From Hydrogenophaga sp. 2FB (GTDB taxonomy: Bacteria > Pseudomonadota > Gammaproteobacteria > Burkholderiales > Burkholderiaceae_C): 64,000 nt of DNA. The notes below the pieces were generated by a model. That model saw only the letters and a program-made list of their open reading frames with translations, searched no databases and had not been told where the DNA came from. Every line of letters begins with the position of its first letter. Positions within the stretch are counted from its first letter, which is position 1. This document shows, piece by piece, positions 42,820 through 51,894 of this stretch. The stretch is taken from NCBI RefSeq assembly GCF_005503365.1, contig NZ_SCML01000001.1:1-64000 (forward strand), written 5' to 3'. Both the position numbers and the translations under genes were made by a program.

Positions 42820-43749
42820 ATGAACAGCACGCAACTCGCCATCCTCGCCCTCGTGCTGCTCGCCCTCGCCATGGCCACGCTCGCGGGCATTCTGCTGCAC
42901 CGGCACGCGCAGCGCGAGACCACGGCCAAGGTCATCCAGCGCGCCCTGGGCGAACACGCCACGCCCATCGGCGCCCTGCCCGACGAGTTGGCCTTCCTGC
43001 GCACCGGCCAATGGTCGGTGCGTTGGCTGGAAAGCCGCTTGGGCCGCGCCCTCGTTGCCGATGAAGACCGCCGGCTCATTCAGCAATGCGGCTTCTCGCC
43101 GGCGCGCGCGCAACTGGGCTTGCTGGTCTCGCGCACCGTGCTCGCGGTGGGCCTGCCGGTGCTGGTTCAGGTGTTGTGGGGCGACAAGCCCAACGCGCTG
43201 CTGTGGACCGCCGCCGGATTCGCCGTTGGCTTCATGCTGCCCAAGTGGCTGCTCAAGCGCCGCGCGCGTCAGCAATGCGAGCGCGTGGCCCACGAGTTGC
43301 CCTTGTTCGTGGACATGCTGGGCTTGCTGCAAAGCGTGGGCCTGAGCCTGGACCAGAGCCTGCAGGTGATCGCCAGCGACTTCCAGCACGTCATGCCGGT
43401 GCTCGGCGCCGAAGTGGCGGGCGGCAATCGGCAGTACAGCCAGGGCCGCACGCGCGAGCAGGCCTACCAGCGCATGGCGCGGCTGCACGACAACCAGCAC
43501 CTGATGGACTTCGTCGCCCTCGTCAACCAGGTCGACAAACATGGCGGCGCGATCCAGGAGCCGATCCGCCAGTTCAGCGAACGCCTGCGCGTGCACCGCA
43601 AGGCCGAGATGAAGGCCCTCATCGGCAAGATCACCGTGAAGATGACCGTCGTGATGGTCACCACCCTCCTGCCTGCGCTGGTGATCGTCACCGCGGGCCC
43701 CGGCTTCATCGCCATCATCCGCTCCGTCGGGAGCATGACCGGATCATGA
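42820..43749 (+). CDS. tadC: Tad inner-membrane platform protein TadC
   Basis: A 309-aa T2SSF-domain protein with an N-terminal helix, paired helices about 100-145, the motif ELPLFVDMLGLLQSVGLSLDQ, and C-terminal helices including VMVTTLLPALVIVTAGPGF. GGGAG precedes ATG 42820. Its stop overlaps the tadD start (ATGA). Confidence 0.93.
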   Translation: MNSTQLAILALVLLALAMATLAGILLHRHAQRETTAKVIQRALGEHATPIGALPDELAFLRTGQWSVRWLESRLGRALVADEDRRLIQQCGFSPARAQLGLLVSRTVLAVGLPVLVQVLWGDKPNALLWTAAGFAVGFMLPKWLLKRRARQQCERVAHELPLFVDMLGLLQSVGLSLDQSLQVIASDFQHVMPVLGAEVAGGNRQYSQGRTREQAYQRMARLHDNQHLMDFVALVNQVDKHGGAIQEPIRQFSERLRVHRKAEMKALIGKITVKMTVVMVTTLLPALVIVTAGPGFIAIIRSVGSMTGS

Positions 43750-44513
43750 ACACCACCGCCCGCCTTCACTGCCTTTTCATCGCCGCCAGCGCCCTCGCGC
43801 TGGGCGCCTGCACCACCTTGCCCGATGCGGCACAGGCCGAGGCCGCGCAAGCCGCCGCGCGCGAACCCAGCCTGGAGAACCAGCCCACCTACCTGTCGCT
43901 GGTGCGCCAGATGCAGGGCAACGGCATGTGGTTCGCCTCGCTTGCGCACATCGACGCGCTGGAGCAGCGCTGGGGCGTCTCGAACGAGACGCGCCTGCTG
44001 CGCGCCGACGCCCTGCGCCACACCGACCAGCCCGCGTCCAGCACCGCGCTGTACCAGAAACTGCTCGACACGCCCGAGCGCGCCGCCGCCTACCGAGGAC
44101 TGGGCCTGCTCGCCGGCGCGGGCCAGGACTACCCGCGCGCCGCCGACATGTTCGAGCGCGCGCGCCAGGTGCTGCCCACCGACGGCGTGCTGCTCAGCGA
44201 CCTGGGCTATGCCCTGCTGCGCGCGCAGCGCTTCGACGCCGCGCGCCTGCCCGTGCTGCAGGCCGCGCAACTGCTGCCCACCAACCCCAAGGTGCGCAGC
44301 AACCTCGCGCTGTACCTCCTCACCCAGGGCCGGGCCGACCAGGCCCGCCAGGTGATGGACGAAGCCCGCTTCAGCGCCACCACGCGCGAGGCCATCGAAC
44401 AACTGGCGCAAGAGCTTGCGCCGCCACGCCAGACCGTGAGCGGCCTGGCCCTGTCCACCGGCCTGCGGCTGAGCCCGACGCTCACGCCGCCACTGCCGCT
44501 GGCCACACCCTGA
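43746..44513 (+). CDS. tadD: TadD-type tetratricopeptide lipoprotein
   Basis: A 255-aa lipoprotein: signal LHCLFIAASALALGAC with Cys at 22, then TPR-like helices (about 80-230), for example AAAYRGLGLLAGAGQDYPRA and NPKVRSNLALYLLTQGRADQ. TadD acts as pilotin or scaffold for the secretin. Overlap with tadC indicates one transcript. Confidence 0.9.
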   Translation: MNTTARLHCLFIAASALALGACTTLPDAAQAEAAQAAAREPSLENQPTYLSLVRQMQGNGMWFASLAHIDALEQRWGVSNETRLLRADALRHTDQPASSTALYQKLLDTPERAAAYRGLGLLAGAGQDYPRAADMFERARQVLPTDGVLLSDLGYALLRAQRFDAARLPVLQAAQLLPTNPKVRSNLALYLLTQGRADQARQVMDEARFSATTREAIEQLAQELAPPRQTVSGLALSTGLRLSPTLTPPLPLATP

Positions 44514-44541
44514 TCACCTGTCACACCACCAAGGACGCACG

Positions 44542-44856
44542 ATGAAAAAAAAGAGCTTCAAGCCCACGCTTCGATGCCTGCTGCCCTGTGCCTCGCTCTG
44601 TGCCGCGCTCGCCGCGGGCACACCGCTGTGGGCGCAATCCACCAGCACCCCGCAGGACGCTGCCACCACACCCACCGCAACGCGCGTGGGTGACAGCACC
44701 CACAGCCTGTTGCAGCGCCAGCGCGAAGGGCGCGAGGCCTCGGCCACGCCACGCCCCATCGATGGCCGCGTCGCCGAGCTCAACCACCAGCGCTACCTGA
44801 AGAGCTTCGAGACGCCGCTGCCCGAGTGGTTCGATTCGAAGCTCAAAAGCAAATAG
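44542..44856 (+). CDS. DUF3613-family exported protein of the Tad locus
   Basis: A 104-aa protein with signal peptide (CLLPCASLCAALAAG, cleaved near LWA-Q). The C-terminal DUF3613 pattern is visible: GDSTHSLLQRQREGREAS, then LNHQRYLKSFETPLPEWF. This family occurs in betaproteobacterial Tad loci; role unknown, perhaps a small secretin or pilus cofactor. Twenty-eight bases separate it from tadD, and 12 from tadE. Confidence 0.85.
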   Translation: MKKKSFKPTLRCLLPCASLCAALAAGTPLWAQSTSTPQDAATTPTATRVGDSTHSLLQRQREGREASATPRPIDGRVAELNHQRYLKSFETPLPEWFDSKLKSK

Positions 44857-44868
44857 GGAGCCCCGGCC

Positions 44869-45363
44869 ATGGCACCACGCCGTACCCCTCGCAGCGGCTC
44901 GCACCGCCAGCGTGGCGTGTACGCCATTGAGTACGCCATGGCCTTTCTGCTGTTCTTCGGCCTCATCTACGCGATCGTCTGCTACAGCATCGTCTTCACC
45001 TTCCGCTTCGGTCTGCAGAACGCGGCCGAAGACGGCGCGCGCGCGGCGCTGCGGCACCAGCCCAACCTGGCCGCGCGGCAACTCAAGGCACAGCAGGTGG
45101 CGCAAGCCCGCACCCTGCCATGGAAACCCACGGCCGCCGTGCTCACCATTCCGCTGCCCGCCGTCTGCCACTCCGGCAGCGGCACCTGCCTGCAACCGGC
45201 CGGCACCCTGCCCTGCGACACCACCTGGGCCGAGCGTTGCCAGGTCAGCGTCACCGTGCGCCTGAGCGACCTGCACAAGGTGCTGCCACCCTTCTCCGCG
45301 TTCGTGCTGCCCGACGAACTGGTGGGCCAGGCCACCGTGTTGCTGGACGGGAGCGCATTGTGA
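44869..45363 (+). CDS. tadE: TadE-type pseudopilin
   Basis: A 164-aa minor pseudopilin. N-terminal type IV-like leader then GVYAIEYAMAFLLFFGLIYA with the conserved Glu, after Gly cleavage, and a periplasmic domain with four Cys in two CHSGSGTC/CDTTWAERC pairs. The stop overlaps the next GTG start. Confidence 0.88.
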   Translation: MAPRRTPRSGSHRQRGVYAIEYAMAFLLFFGLIYAIVCYSIVFTFRFGLQNAAEDGARAALRHQPNLAARQLKAQQVAQARTLPWKPTAAVLTIPLPAVCHSGSGTCLQPAGTLPCDTTWAERCQVSVTVRLSDLHKVLPPFSAFVLPDELVGQATVLLDGSAL

Positions 45364-45824
45364 AAGGCCATCAGCGCGGCGTGGCCGCCATCGAATTCGC
45401 CTTCGTGCTGCTGGGCCTGCTGCTCGCGCTCTACGGCATCGCCACCTTCGGCATCGTGCTCTACACCCAACAGGCCATGGCACGCGCGGCGGCCGACGGC
45501 GCGCGCGCGGTGCAGATGTTTCCCCAACTGCGCACCGCCACCGGCGCCGACCTCGCCACCGCCCGGAGCAACATCGAAACCGTGGTCCGGGATTCCTTGA
45601 CGGGCTCCATCATCGTGCCCCTGGCGCACAGCGACACGCCGGCCAAGCGCCGCGCCTGGCTCGCGGAGAACATGAACGTCGACGTCGCCGTGCCCAGTAC
45701 CACGCTCACCGTGACCGTCAGTTTCCCGTACAGCGCGGGCCGCCTGTTGCCCTGGGTGCCCCTGCTCGACACCAGCCGGTGGATGCCCGCCACGCTGACC
45801 ACCCGCGCCACCGCCGCGCTCTGA
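45360..45824 (+). CDS. Second TadE/TadF-type pseudopilin
   Basis: A 154-aa protein beginning at GTG 45360 within the tadE stop (GTGA). Opens MKGHQRGVAAIEFAFVLLGL, so it carries the Gly-cleavage/Glu motif of TadE domains, then ARAAADGARAVQ and a beta-rich periplasmic part. Comparable to TadF. No Cys pairs, unlike tadE. Confidence 0.87.
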   Translation: MKGHQRGVAAIEFAFVLLGLLLALYGIATFGIVLYTQQAMARAAADGARAVQMFPQLRTATGADLATARSNIETVVRDSLTGSIIVPLAHSDTPAKRRAWLAENMNVDVAVPSTTLTVTVSFPYSAGRLLPWVPLLDTSRWMPATLTTRATAAL

Positions 45825-45828
45825 CCAC

Positions 45829-47925
45829 ATGATCGCCTCGCCCGACGCCCTGTTTCGCCGCCCGGCCGCGCGGGGGCGTCAGTCGGGCTCCATCGTCATC
45901 AACACCGCCATCGCGCTGAGCCTGATCGTCATCGCGCTGGTCGGCACCGAGCTGGGTTATCTGTTCGTGATGAAGCGTGAGCTGCAGAAAACCGCCGACC
46001 TCGCGGCCATCGCGGGCGCCTCCGCGGTGCAGCCGACCGATTGCACCGCCGCCAGCGGCGCCGCGCTCGCCAACGCGGCGCAGAACCTCAGCGGTTTCAC
46101 GCCGGTGGTGAACTGCGGCCGCTGGGACCCGGCCCAGGGCACGGAGCGCAACTTCACCGCCGGACTGACCGCCTACAACGCGGTGCACGTGCTGATCGAA
46201 GGCGCACCGCCGCCGATGCTGGCGTTCTTCCCCGGTGAACGCACCCTGCACGCCGAAGCCGTGGCCGCCGTCTCCGACCCGCTGGCCGCGTTCTCGGTCG
46301 GCTCGCGCCTGCTGCGGCTGGAAGCCGGTTCGCTCCTGCCCAACATCCTCAAGACCGTCGGCATCGGCGTGAGCGACACCGACGTGCTGAGCTACCAGGG
46401 GTTGGCCAACGCCAGCGTCACGCCGTCCGGGCTGCTCGCCGCGCTCGGCGTGCCGGTGACCACCGACATGGACATCGGCACCCTCAACGAACTCGCGGCG
46501 GTGCAGAACCTCACGCTGGGCCAGTTGCTCGGTGCCTCGGTCACGGCCTTGCAGGCGCAAGGGGCCGACACGCAGGCCCAGGTGCAACTGCTGCAACAGC
46601 TCACGGGCCAGCTCAAGGTGGACGCGCTGCAGGCGCACATTCCCTTGCTCGGCGACGAGTCCACCAGCGGCGTGCTGGTCGCGACGGGCGATGGGCCATC
46701 GGGTCTCGGCGCGAAGGTGAACCTGCTCGACCTCGTGGGCAGCTCGCTCGCCGTGGCCAACGGCAATCACTTCATCGAGATACCCGACCTGGACGTGCTG
46801 GGCCTCGTCAGCGCCAAGGTCGCGGTGATCGAGCCGCCTTCGATCGGCATCGGCGGCGTGGGCGCCACCGCGTACACCGGTCAGGTGCGCGTCTACGCCA
46901 AGGCGAGCACGCCCACCATCAACCTGGGCCTGGCCTCGCTGGCCGTCGAGATCCCCATCATGATCGACGTGGCCAACGCCAAAGGCACCCTCACCGAGAT
47001 GTGCGACCCGGCGCAGCGCACCGCCGAAGGTTACGAGCAGGCTACCATCGAGGTGGAGCCGTCCCTGGTGAAGCTGTGCGTGGGCAAACACACCAACGAG
47101 GCGAACGTGTTTTCCACCAAGGACAGCTGCGAAAACAACCTGGAGCGGGCCAATCTGCTCAAGCTCAGCCTGCTGGGCGTGGACTTGAACCTCACCACGA
47201 AACTGCACGCAGACCTCGGGGCATCGTCAGCCGCGTCCACCACCCTGCCTTCGTGCGAGGACGACCCGCTGCAGTGCATGGACACGGTGCCAAACACGAC
47301 AGGCCTGGACCTCGGCACCACCTTGCAGGGCCTCACCAGCAGCCTGCTCGACGACGCGCTGGGCAACAAACTGACCACGCCGTCGACCGCACCCGATGCC
47401 GCGGCGCTGGCGGCCAAACTGTGGCAATCCACCGCAACGGAACTCTTCGGCACCACCAGTTGCGGCAGCGCCAACTGCCGCAAGCAGGTGCTGGCGGCGG
47501 TGGACGCGGACATCAAGCAAGGAGCTGCGGCGCTCAACAACGCGGTCACGGGCATCGGGGGCCTGGTCACCGGGCTGCTCAACACCATCGGCAACCTGCT
47601 GGGCGGCATCCTCAGCGGCCTGCTCGGCAACGCGTGCACCGGCGGCTTGCTGTTCGGCTCGGGCACCGACGCGGCGTGCCGCAACGAGATCCAGGGCGTT
47701 CTCAGCGGAAACTCCTCGAGCGGCGGCACCACCGTGTCGAACTCGCTGCTGGCCACGCTCGGCCTGTTGCTCGACCCCCTGGTCAATGCGCTGGCGCCCG
47801 CCTTGGACAGCATCGGCTCCAGCATCCTCACGCCGCTGCTGGACCTGCTCGGTATCAAGCTCGGCCAGGCCGACGTGAAGCTGCACACCCTCAGTTGCCA
47901 GGCGCGTGCGCACCTGGTGTATTGA
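45829..47925 (+). CDS. tadG: TadG-like Flp pilus-assembly protein, large
   Basis: A 698-aa envelope protein with an N-terminal TadG-like helix (GSIVINTAIALSLIVIALVG) and the ELQKTADLAAIAGASAVQP segment seen in DUF2134/TadG-N proteins. The rest is a large extracytoplasmic domain with repeated Leu/Thr/Gly patterns and eight or more Cys that could pair. Last gene of the tad run; convergent with lgt, with only 3 bases between stops. Possibly a surface adhesin or tip protein. Confidence 0.82.
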   Translation: MIASPDALFRRPAARGRQSGSIVINTAIALSLIVIALVGTELGYLFVMKRELQKTADLAAIAGASAVQPTDCTAASGAALANAAQNLSGFTPVVNCGRWDPAQGTERNFTAGLTAYNAVHVLIEGAPPPMLAFFPGERTLHAEAVAAVSDPLAAFSVGSRLLRLEAGSLLPNILKTVGIGVSDTDVLSYQGLANASVTPSGLLAALGVPVTTDMDIGTLNELAAVQNLTLGQLLGASVTALQAQGADTQAQVQLLQQLTGQLKVDALQAHIPLLGDESTSGVLVATGDGPSGLGAKVNLLDLVGSSLAVANGNHFIEIPDLDVLGLVSAKVAVIEPPSIGIGGVGATAYTGQVRVYAKASTPTINLGLASLAVEIPIMIDVANAKGTLTEMCDPAQRTAEGYEQATIEVEPSLVKLCVGKHTNEANVFSTKDSCENNLERANLLKLSLLGVDLNLTTKLHADLGASSAASTTLPSCEDDPLQCMDTVPNTTGLDLGTTLQGLTSSLLDDALGNKLTTPSTAPDAAALAAKLWQSTATELFGTTSCGSANCRKQVLAAVDADIKQGAAALNNAVTGIGGLVTGLLNTIGNLLGGILSGLLGNACTGGLLFGSGTDAACRNEIQGVLSGNSSSGGTTVSNSLLATLGLLLDPLVNALAPALDSIGSSILTPLLDLLGIKLGQADVKLHTLSCQARAHLVY

Positions 47926-47928
47926 ACG

Positions 47929-48732
47929 TCAGGCTTTGCGCTGCCCGAACCACCACCACAGGAACGCGCCGCCCAGGATCATCGGCACGCACAGCCACTG
48001 GCCCATGCTCATGCCCAGGGAGAGCAGGCCGAGGTAATCATCGGGTTCGCGGAAGAATTCCGCGATGAAGCGGAACACGCCATAGCCCACCAGGAACGCG
48101 GCAGACACCTGGCCGCGCGCGCGCTCCTTGCGTGCGTAGAGCCACAGCAACACAAACAACAACAGGCCCTCGAGCAAAAGCTGGTAGATCTGCGACGGGT
48201 GGCGCGGAAGATCGCCCGCACCGCGAAACACCATGCCCCAGGGCAGCGAAGGATCGGCCACGCGGCCCCAGAGTTCGCCGTTGATGAAGTTGCCCAGGCG
48301 CCCCGCTGCCAGACCCGTGGGCACGCAAGGCGCCACGAAATCCATGACCTGCATGAACGGCCGCCGGCGGCTGCGCGCGTACCAGACCATGGCCAGCATC
48401 ACGCCGAGCAACCCGCCATGAAAGCTCATGCCGCCCTGCCACACCGCGAAGATCTCCAACGGGTTGGCGAGGTAGTAGGCCGGCTTGTAGAACAGGCAGT
48501 AGCCGATGCGTCCGCCCGCCACCACGCCCACCACGCCGAGGAACAGAATGTCCTCCACGTCGCGGCGCGTCCAGGGCGGCTCGGTCACGCTGGCAAATGG
48601 CGGGTGGCGCAGGCGCGCGTTGGCCAGCAGCATGAACAAGCCAAACGCCAGCAGATAGGTCAGGCCATACCAGTGAATGGCCAGCGGGCCGATCTGCAGG
48701 GCAACGGGGTCGATCTGGGGATGTTGAAGCAT
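47929..48732 (-). CDS. lgt: Prolipoprotein diacylglyceryl transferase
   Basis: A 267-aa inner-membrane enzyme that transfers diacylglycerol to the lipobox Cys. Seven helices; the Lgt signature is visible as [15 protein letters not shown] with the essential Arg and Asn, the N-terminal [11 protein letters not shown] with catalytic His, and [12 protein letters not shown]. Monocistronic, convergent with tadG. Confidence 0.96.
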   Translation of the reverse strand: MLQHPQIDPVALQIGPLAIHWYGLTYLLAFGLFMLLANARLRHPPFASVTEPPWTRRDVEDILFLGVVGVVAGGRIGYCLFYKPAYYLANPLEIFAVWQGGMSFHGGLLGVMLAMVWYARSRRRPFMQVMDFVAPCVPTGLAAGRLGNFINGELWGRVADPSLPWGMVFRGAGDLPRHPSQIYQLLLEGLLLFVLLWLYARKERARGQVSAAFLVGYGVFRFIAEFFREPDDYLGLLSLGMSMGQWLCVPMILGGAFLWWWFGQRKA

Positions 48733-48781
48733 GGTTTATTGTGCCTCGACACCCGATCGACCTGGTTCGCCTTCCGAGCGC

Positions 48782-49804
48782 CTACTCCACCTTCACGCCA
48801 CCGGCCTTGATGACGGTGCGCCAGCGGGCGATCTCGGTCTCGATCAACCTGGCGAACACGGCGGGCGGATTCGGCGTGGCCTCCGCGCCTTCGCTGGCCA
48901 GGCGGCTCGCGATCTCCGGCGTGTTCAACAGGTCGTTGATCTGCCGGTTGAGCTTGGCAATCAGCGCGGGCGGCGTCGCGGCCGGCGCCACCACGCCGTA
49001 CCACTGGTCGGCCTCGAAGCCGGGGTAGCCCATCTCGGCGACCGTCGGCCAATCCGGCACTGCCTTCACGCGCTTCGGCGACGACACCGCCAACGCCCGC
49101 AACTGCCCCGACTTCACCTGCGCGATGACCGCTGGCACGCCCGTGAACATCATCTGGATCTGCCCTGCAATCAGATCGTTCACCGCCGGCCCCGTGCCCT
49201 TGTACGGCACATGCTGCAGCTGCGTGCCGGTCTGCAGCTTGAAGTATTCGGTGGCGATGTGGGCCGCGCTGCCGTTGCCGGCGGAGCCGTAGTTGATCTT
49301 GCCCGGGTTGGCCTTGGCGTAGGCCACGAGCTCCTTCACGTTCTTCGCTGGCACCGACGGGTGCACCACAATCACGTTGGGCACACGCGCCACCCAGGCC
49401 ACGGCGGCGAAAGCCTTCACCGGATCGTAGGGCAGGCTCGGGTAGAGCGAGGGCGTGACGGCCAGCGTTCCGATGTGTCCCATCAACAAGGTGTAGCCGT
49501 CGGCCGGTGCCTTGGCCACTTTGTCGGCGCCGATGCTGCCGCCGGCGCCCGGCACGTTGTCGATCACCACGGTCTGACCCCAGGCCTGCGTCAGCTTCTG
49601 GCCGATGGTGCGCCCGAGGATGTCGGTCGAGCCGCCCGGTGAGAACGGCACGACCAGGCGGATCAGCCGGTTGGGATAGGCGGTCGTCGCGTCCTGCGCC
49701 TGCGCCCAGCCGGGCAGCGCGCCTGCCGCCGCGGCCGCCAGCAACGACGTGTTGAAACGGCGCCGGTCTGCGCGTCGGGGTTCTGTCCTGGTGGTCTCTT
49801 TCAT
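48782..49804 (-). CDS. Tripartite tricarboxylate transporter (Bug) substrate-binding protein
   Basis: A 340-aa receptor with Tat-like signal RRADRRRFNTSLLAAAAAG, cleaved near AQA-Q. Motifs: IRLVVPFSPGGSTDILGR, IDNVPGAGGSIG, ADGYTLLMG, QHVPYKGTGPAVNDLIAGQ. It overlaps the CitE-like gene by 4 bp, so it belongs to the probable itaconate/mesaconate operon and may bind that C5 dicarboxylate. Confidence 0.92.
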   Translation of the reverse strand: MKETTRTEPRRADRRRFNTSLLAAAAAGALPGWAQAQDATTAYPNRLIRLVVPFSPGGSTDILGRTIGQKLTQAWGQTVVIDNVPGAGGSIGADKVAKAPADGYTLLMGHIGTLAVTPSLYPSLPYDPVKAFAAVAWVARVPNVIVVHPSVPAKNVKELVAYAKANPGKINYGSAGNGSAAHIATEYFKLQTGTQLQHVPYKGTGPAVNDLIAGQIQMMFTGVPAVIAQVKSGQLRALAVSSPKRVKAVPDWPTVAEMGYPGFEADQWYGVVAPAATPPALIAKLNRQINDLLNTPEIASRLASEGAEATPNPPAVFARLIETEIARWRTVIKAGGVKVE

Positions 49805-50682
49805 GCTCTTGTCTCCTGCTTGTGGATGAATGCTGCTTGCGCCATGGCCATCACGGCCTCTGCCCGGCGCACAAAGGGCGCGTCGACCATCACGCCGTCC
49901 ACGAGGTATGCGCCCGCGCCGGCCGCCTGCGCGTCCTGGCTGGCTTGCACGACTTTCATGGCGTGGTGGATCTCTGCCGCGCTGGGCTGGAACGCCTCGT
50001 TGGCGAGTGCGATCTGCCTCGGATGGATGCACGACTTGCCGATGAAACCGAGACCACGCGCCATGTCGGCCTCGGCGCGGTAACCGTCCGGATCCCCGAC
50101 GTCGGCGAAGGCACCATCGACGGCATACACGCCGGCCTCGCCCGCGGCCATGGCGGTGGCGAACATCACGCTGCGCACGTGCGCGGGATCGCGCCGCCGA
50201 ATGCCCAAGGGCTCGAAGAGGTCGGCATAGCCCAGTTGCAGGCCGGCCACGCGCGGGTGGGCCGTGGCGATCTCGAGCGCGAGGCGCAGTGCGCGGGGCG
50301 TTTCAATGTTGAGCAGCAAGCCGATCGGCGCGGTCACCCCGTTGCGTTCTTCCGCGCGCTGAACGGCTGCGACGGCCCGCTGCACGTCCGAAGCCGATTC
50401 GGGCTTGGGCAGATTGATCAGCGCCAGGCCGGTCTGTGCGACCGCCGCCACGTCGGCCTCGAAGTGCGCGGTGTCCAGCGCGTTGACCCGTACGATGATG
50501 GTCTTGCGGGTGGCCGCGGCGTCTGGCGAATCGAGAAACGCGCGCACGCTTTCGCGCGCCTGCGCCTTGCGCGCTTCCACCACCGCGTCTTCGAGATCGA
50601 TGGAGATGGCATCGGCGTCGCCCGCGAGCGCTTTGGCGAAAAGCTCCGGACGCGATCCGGGCACGAAAAGTTTGCTTCGCAT
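49801..50682 (-). CDS. CitE-like CoA-ester lyase (HpcH/HpaI family), citramalyl-CoA lyase candidate
   Basis: A 293-aa TIM-barrel lyase. Family features: MRSKLFVPGSRPELFAKAL, DLEDAVVE (metal Asp/Glu), IETPRAL (catalytic-site Glu), and KSCIHPRQI. In the same operon as a CaiB-type CoA transferase and a MaoC/FAS1-like dehydratase, it fits (S)-citramalyl-CoA lyase, giving pyruvate and acetyl-CoA. Beta-methylmalyl-CoA lyase is an alternative. Confidence 0.88.
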   Translation of the reverse strand: MRSKLFVPGSRPELFAKALAGDADAISIDLEDAVVEARKAQARESVRAFLDSPDAAATRKTIIVRVNALDTAHFEADVAAVAQTGLALINLPKPESASDVQRAVAAVQRAEERNGVTAPIGLLLNIETPRALRLALEIATAHPRVAGLQLGYADLFEPLGIRRRDPAHVRSVMFATAMAAGEAGVYAVDGAFADVGDPDGYRAEADMARGLGFIGKSCIHPRQIALANEAFQPSAAEIHHAMKVVQASQDAQAAGAGAYLVDGVMVDAPFVRRAEAVMAMAQAAFIHKQETRA

Positions 50683-50685
50683 GGG

Positions 50686-51894
50686 TCAGTTCCTGTCGCT
50701 GGCGTCCAGCCGATTCAACGTGCACAGCCGTGCGATGGCATCCGCGTCGAGACCGGCTTGCGCAAGAACCTCATGGGTGTGCTCGCCCCGTCTGGGCGGC
50801 GGCAGGTAGTCGTGCCTCGCGCCGGAAGCCAGCCGATTGGGCAAGCCGATGTTCCAGATCGCCCCCTCGCTCGGGTGCGCCACGCGCTCCAGCAGACCGA
50901 CGTCGCGAAGGTGCGGGTCGTCGAGCAGCGTCTCGAGCGTGTGGTACGGCATGGCGGGCACGCTGGCGCGGTCGAAGATGTCCAACCACTCCGCCGTTGT
51001 GCGCTCGCGCAATGCGCCCAACCTGAACTCGAAGTACGCCTGCACGTTCTCGAAGCGCGCGGCCACGGAGCAGAAGCGTGGGTCGGCCTTCATTTCGGGC
51101 TTTCCGATGGCGTCGAAGAACGCAAACGTCTGCGCGTCGGTGTTGGCGGACAGGCAGATGTGGCCGTCGCGGGTCGGTAGTGGCCGGTTCCGGGGATCGA
51201 GGATGCGGGGATCACCCGTGCCGCCCAGCGGCGGATCGAAGCTGCGCAGCGCCATGTGCTCCGTGAGCATGAACGCTGCCATGTTCTCGAACATGGGCAC
51301 CTGGATCGCATCGCCCAACCCGGTCTTCTCGCGGCGGTACAAGGCCATCAGGATCATCTGCACGGCAATGAGTCCGACGGTGTGGTCGGCCATCAGCACG
51401 GGTGCGTAACAGGGCTCGCCATGCAACCGCTCCATGGCGCCCGAGACGCCGCTGGCGCCCTGGATGATCGTGTCGTACGCGGGCTTGTCCGCGTACCGGC
51501 CGCTTTGGCCGAAACCGGCGAGCCAGCAATGGATGAGCCGCGGGTGGTCCGCGCGCAGGGCCTCTGCGCTCAGGCCCGCGCGCTCAAGCGCGCCACCGCG
51601 CATGTTCACCACCACCACGTCCGCCTTCGAGCACAGGCCGCGCAGTGCCTCGCGTGCAGGCTCGGTCTTGAGGTCGAGCACCACCGAGCGCTTGTTCCGG
51701 TTGAAATGCAGGAACTTCGCCGACAGGTCCCCTGACGGAGAGCTGCCGCCGAGCTTGCGCAGCAAATCGCCCTCGGGCGGCTCGACCTTGATGACATCCG
51801 CGCCATAGTCGGCAAGGAACTGCGTGGCCACCGGGCCGACGACGACCGAACTCAGGTCGATCACCCGGATGCCCTCGAGCGGACCGCCGCTCAC
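50686..51894 (-). CDS. Class III (CaiB/BaiF) CoA transferase, itaconate or mesaconate candidate
   Basis: A 402-aa CoA transferase. It begins SGGPLEGIRVIDLSSVVVGP, with the catalytic-type Asp of FAPYDTIIQ-like position in PAYDTIIQGASGVSG, and ends in the small domain. GTG 51894 overlaps the upstream stop (GTGA). Context suggests it activates a C5 dicarboxylate as CoA ester using succinyl-CoA. Confidence 0.88.
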   Translation of the reverse strand: MSGGPLEGIRVIDLSSVVVGPVATQFLADYGADVIKVEPPEGDLLRKLGGSSPSGDLSAKFLHFNRNKRSVVLDLKTEPAREALRGLCSKADVVVVNMRGGALERAGLSAEALRADHPRLIHCWLAGFGQSGRYADKPAYDTIIQGASGVSGAMERLHGEPCYAPVLMADHTVGLIAVQMILMALYRREKTGLGDAIQVPMFENMAAFMLTEHMALRSFDPPLGGTGDPRILDPRNRPLPTRDGHICLSANTDAQTFAFFDAIGKPEMKADPRFCSVAARFENVQAYFEFRLGALRERTTAEWLDIFDRASVPAMPYHTLETLLDDPHLRDVGLLERVAHPSEGAIWNIGLPNRLASGARHDYLPPPRRGEHTHEVLAQAGLDADAIARLCTLNRLDASDRN

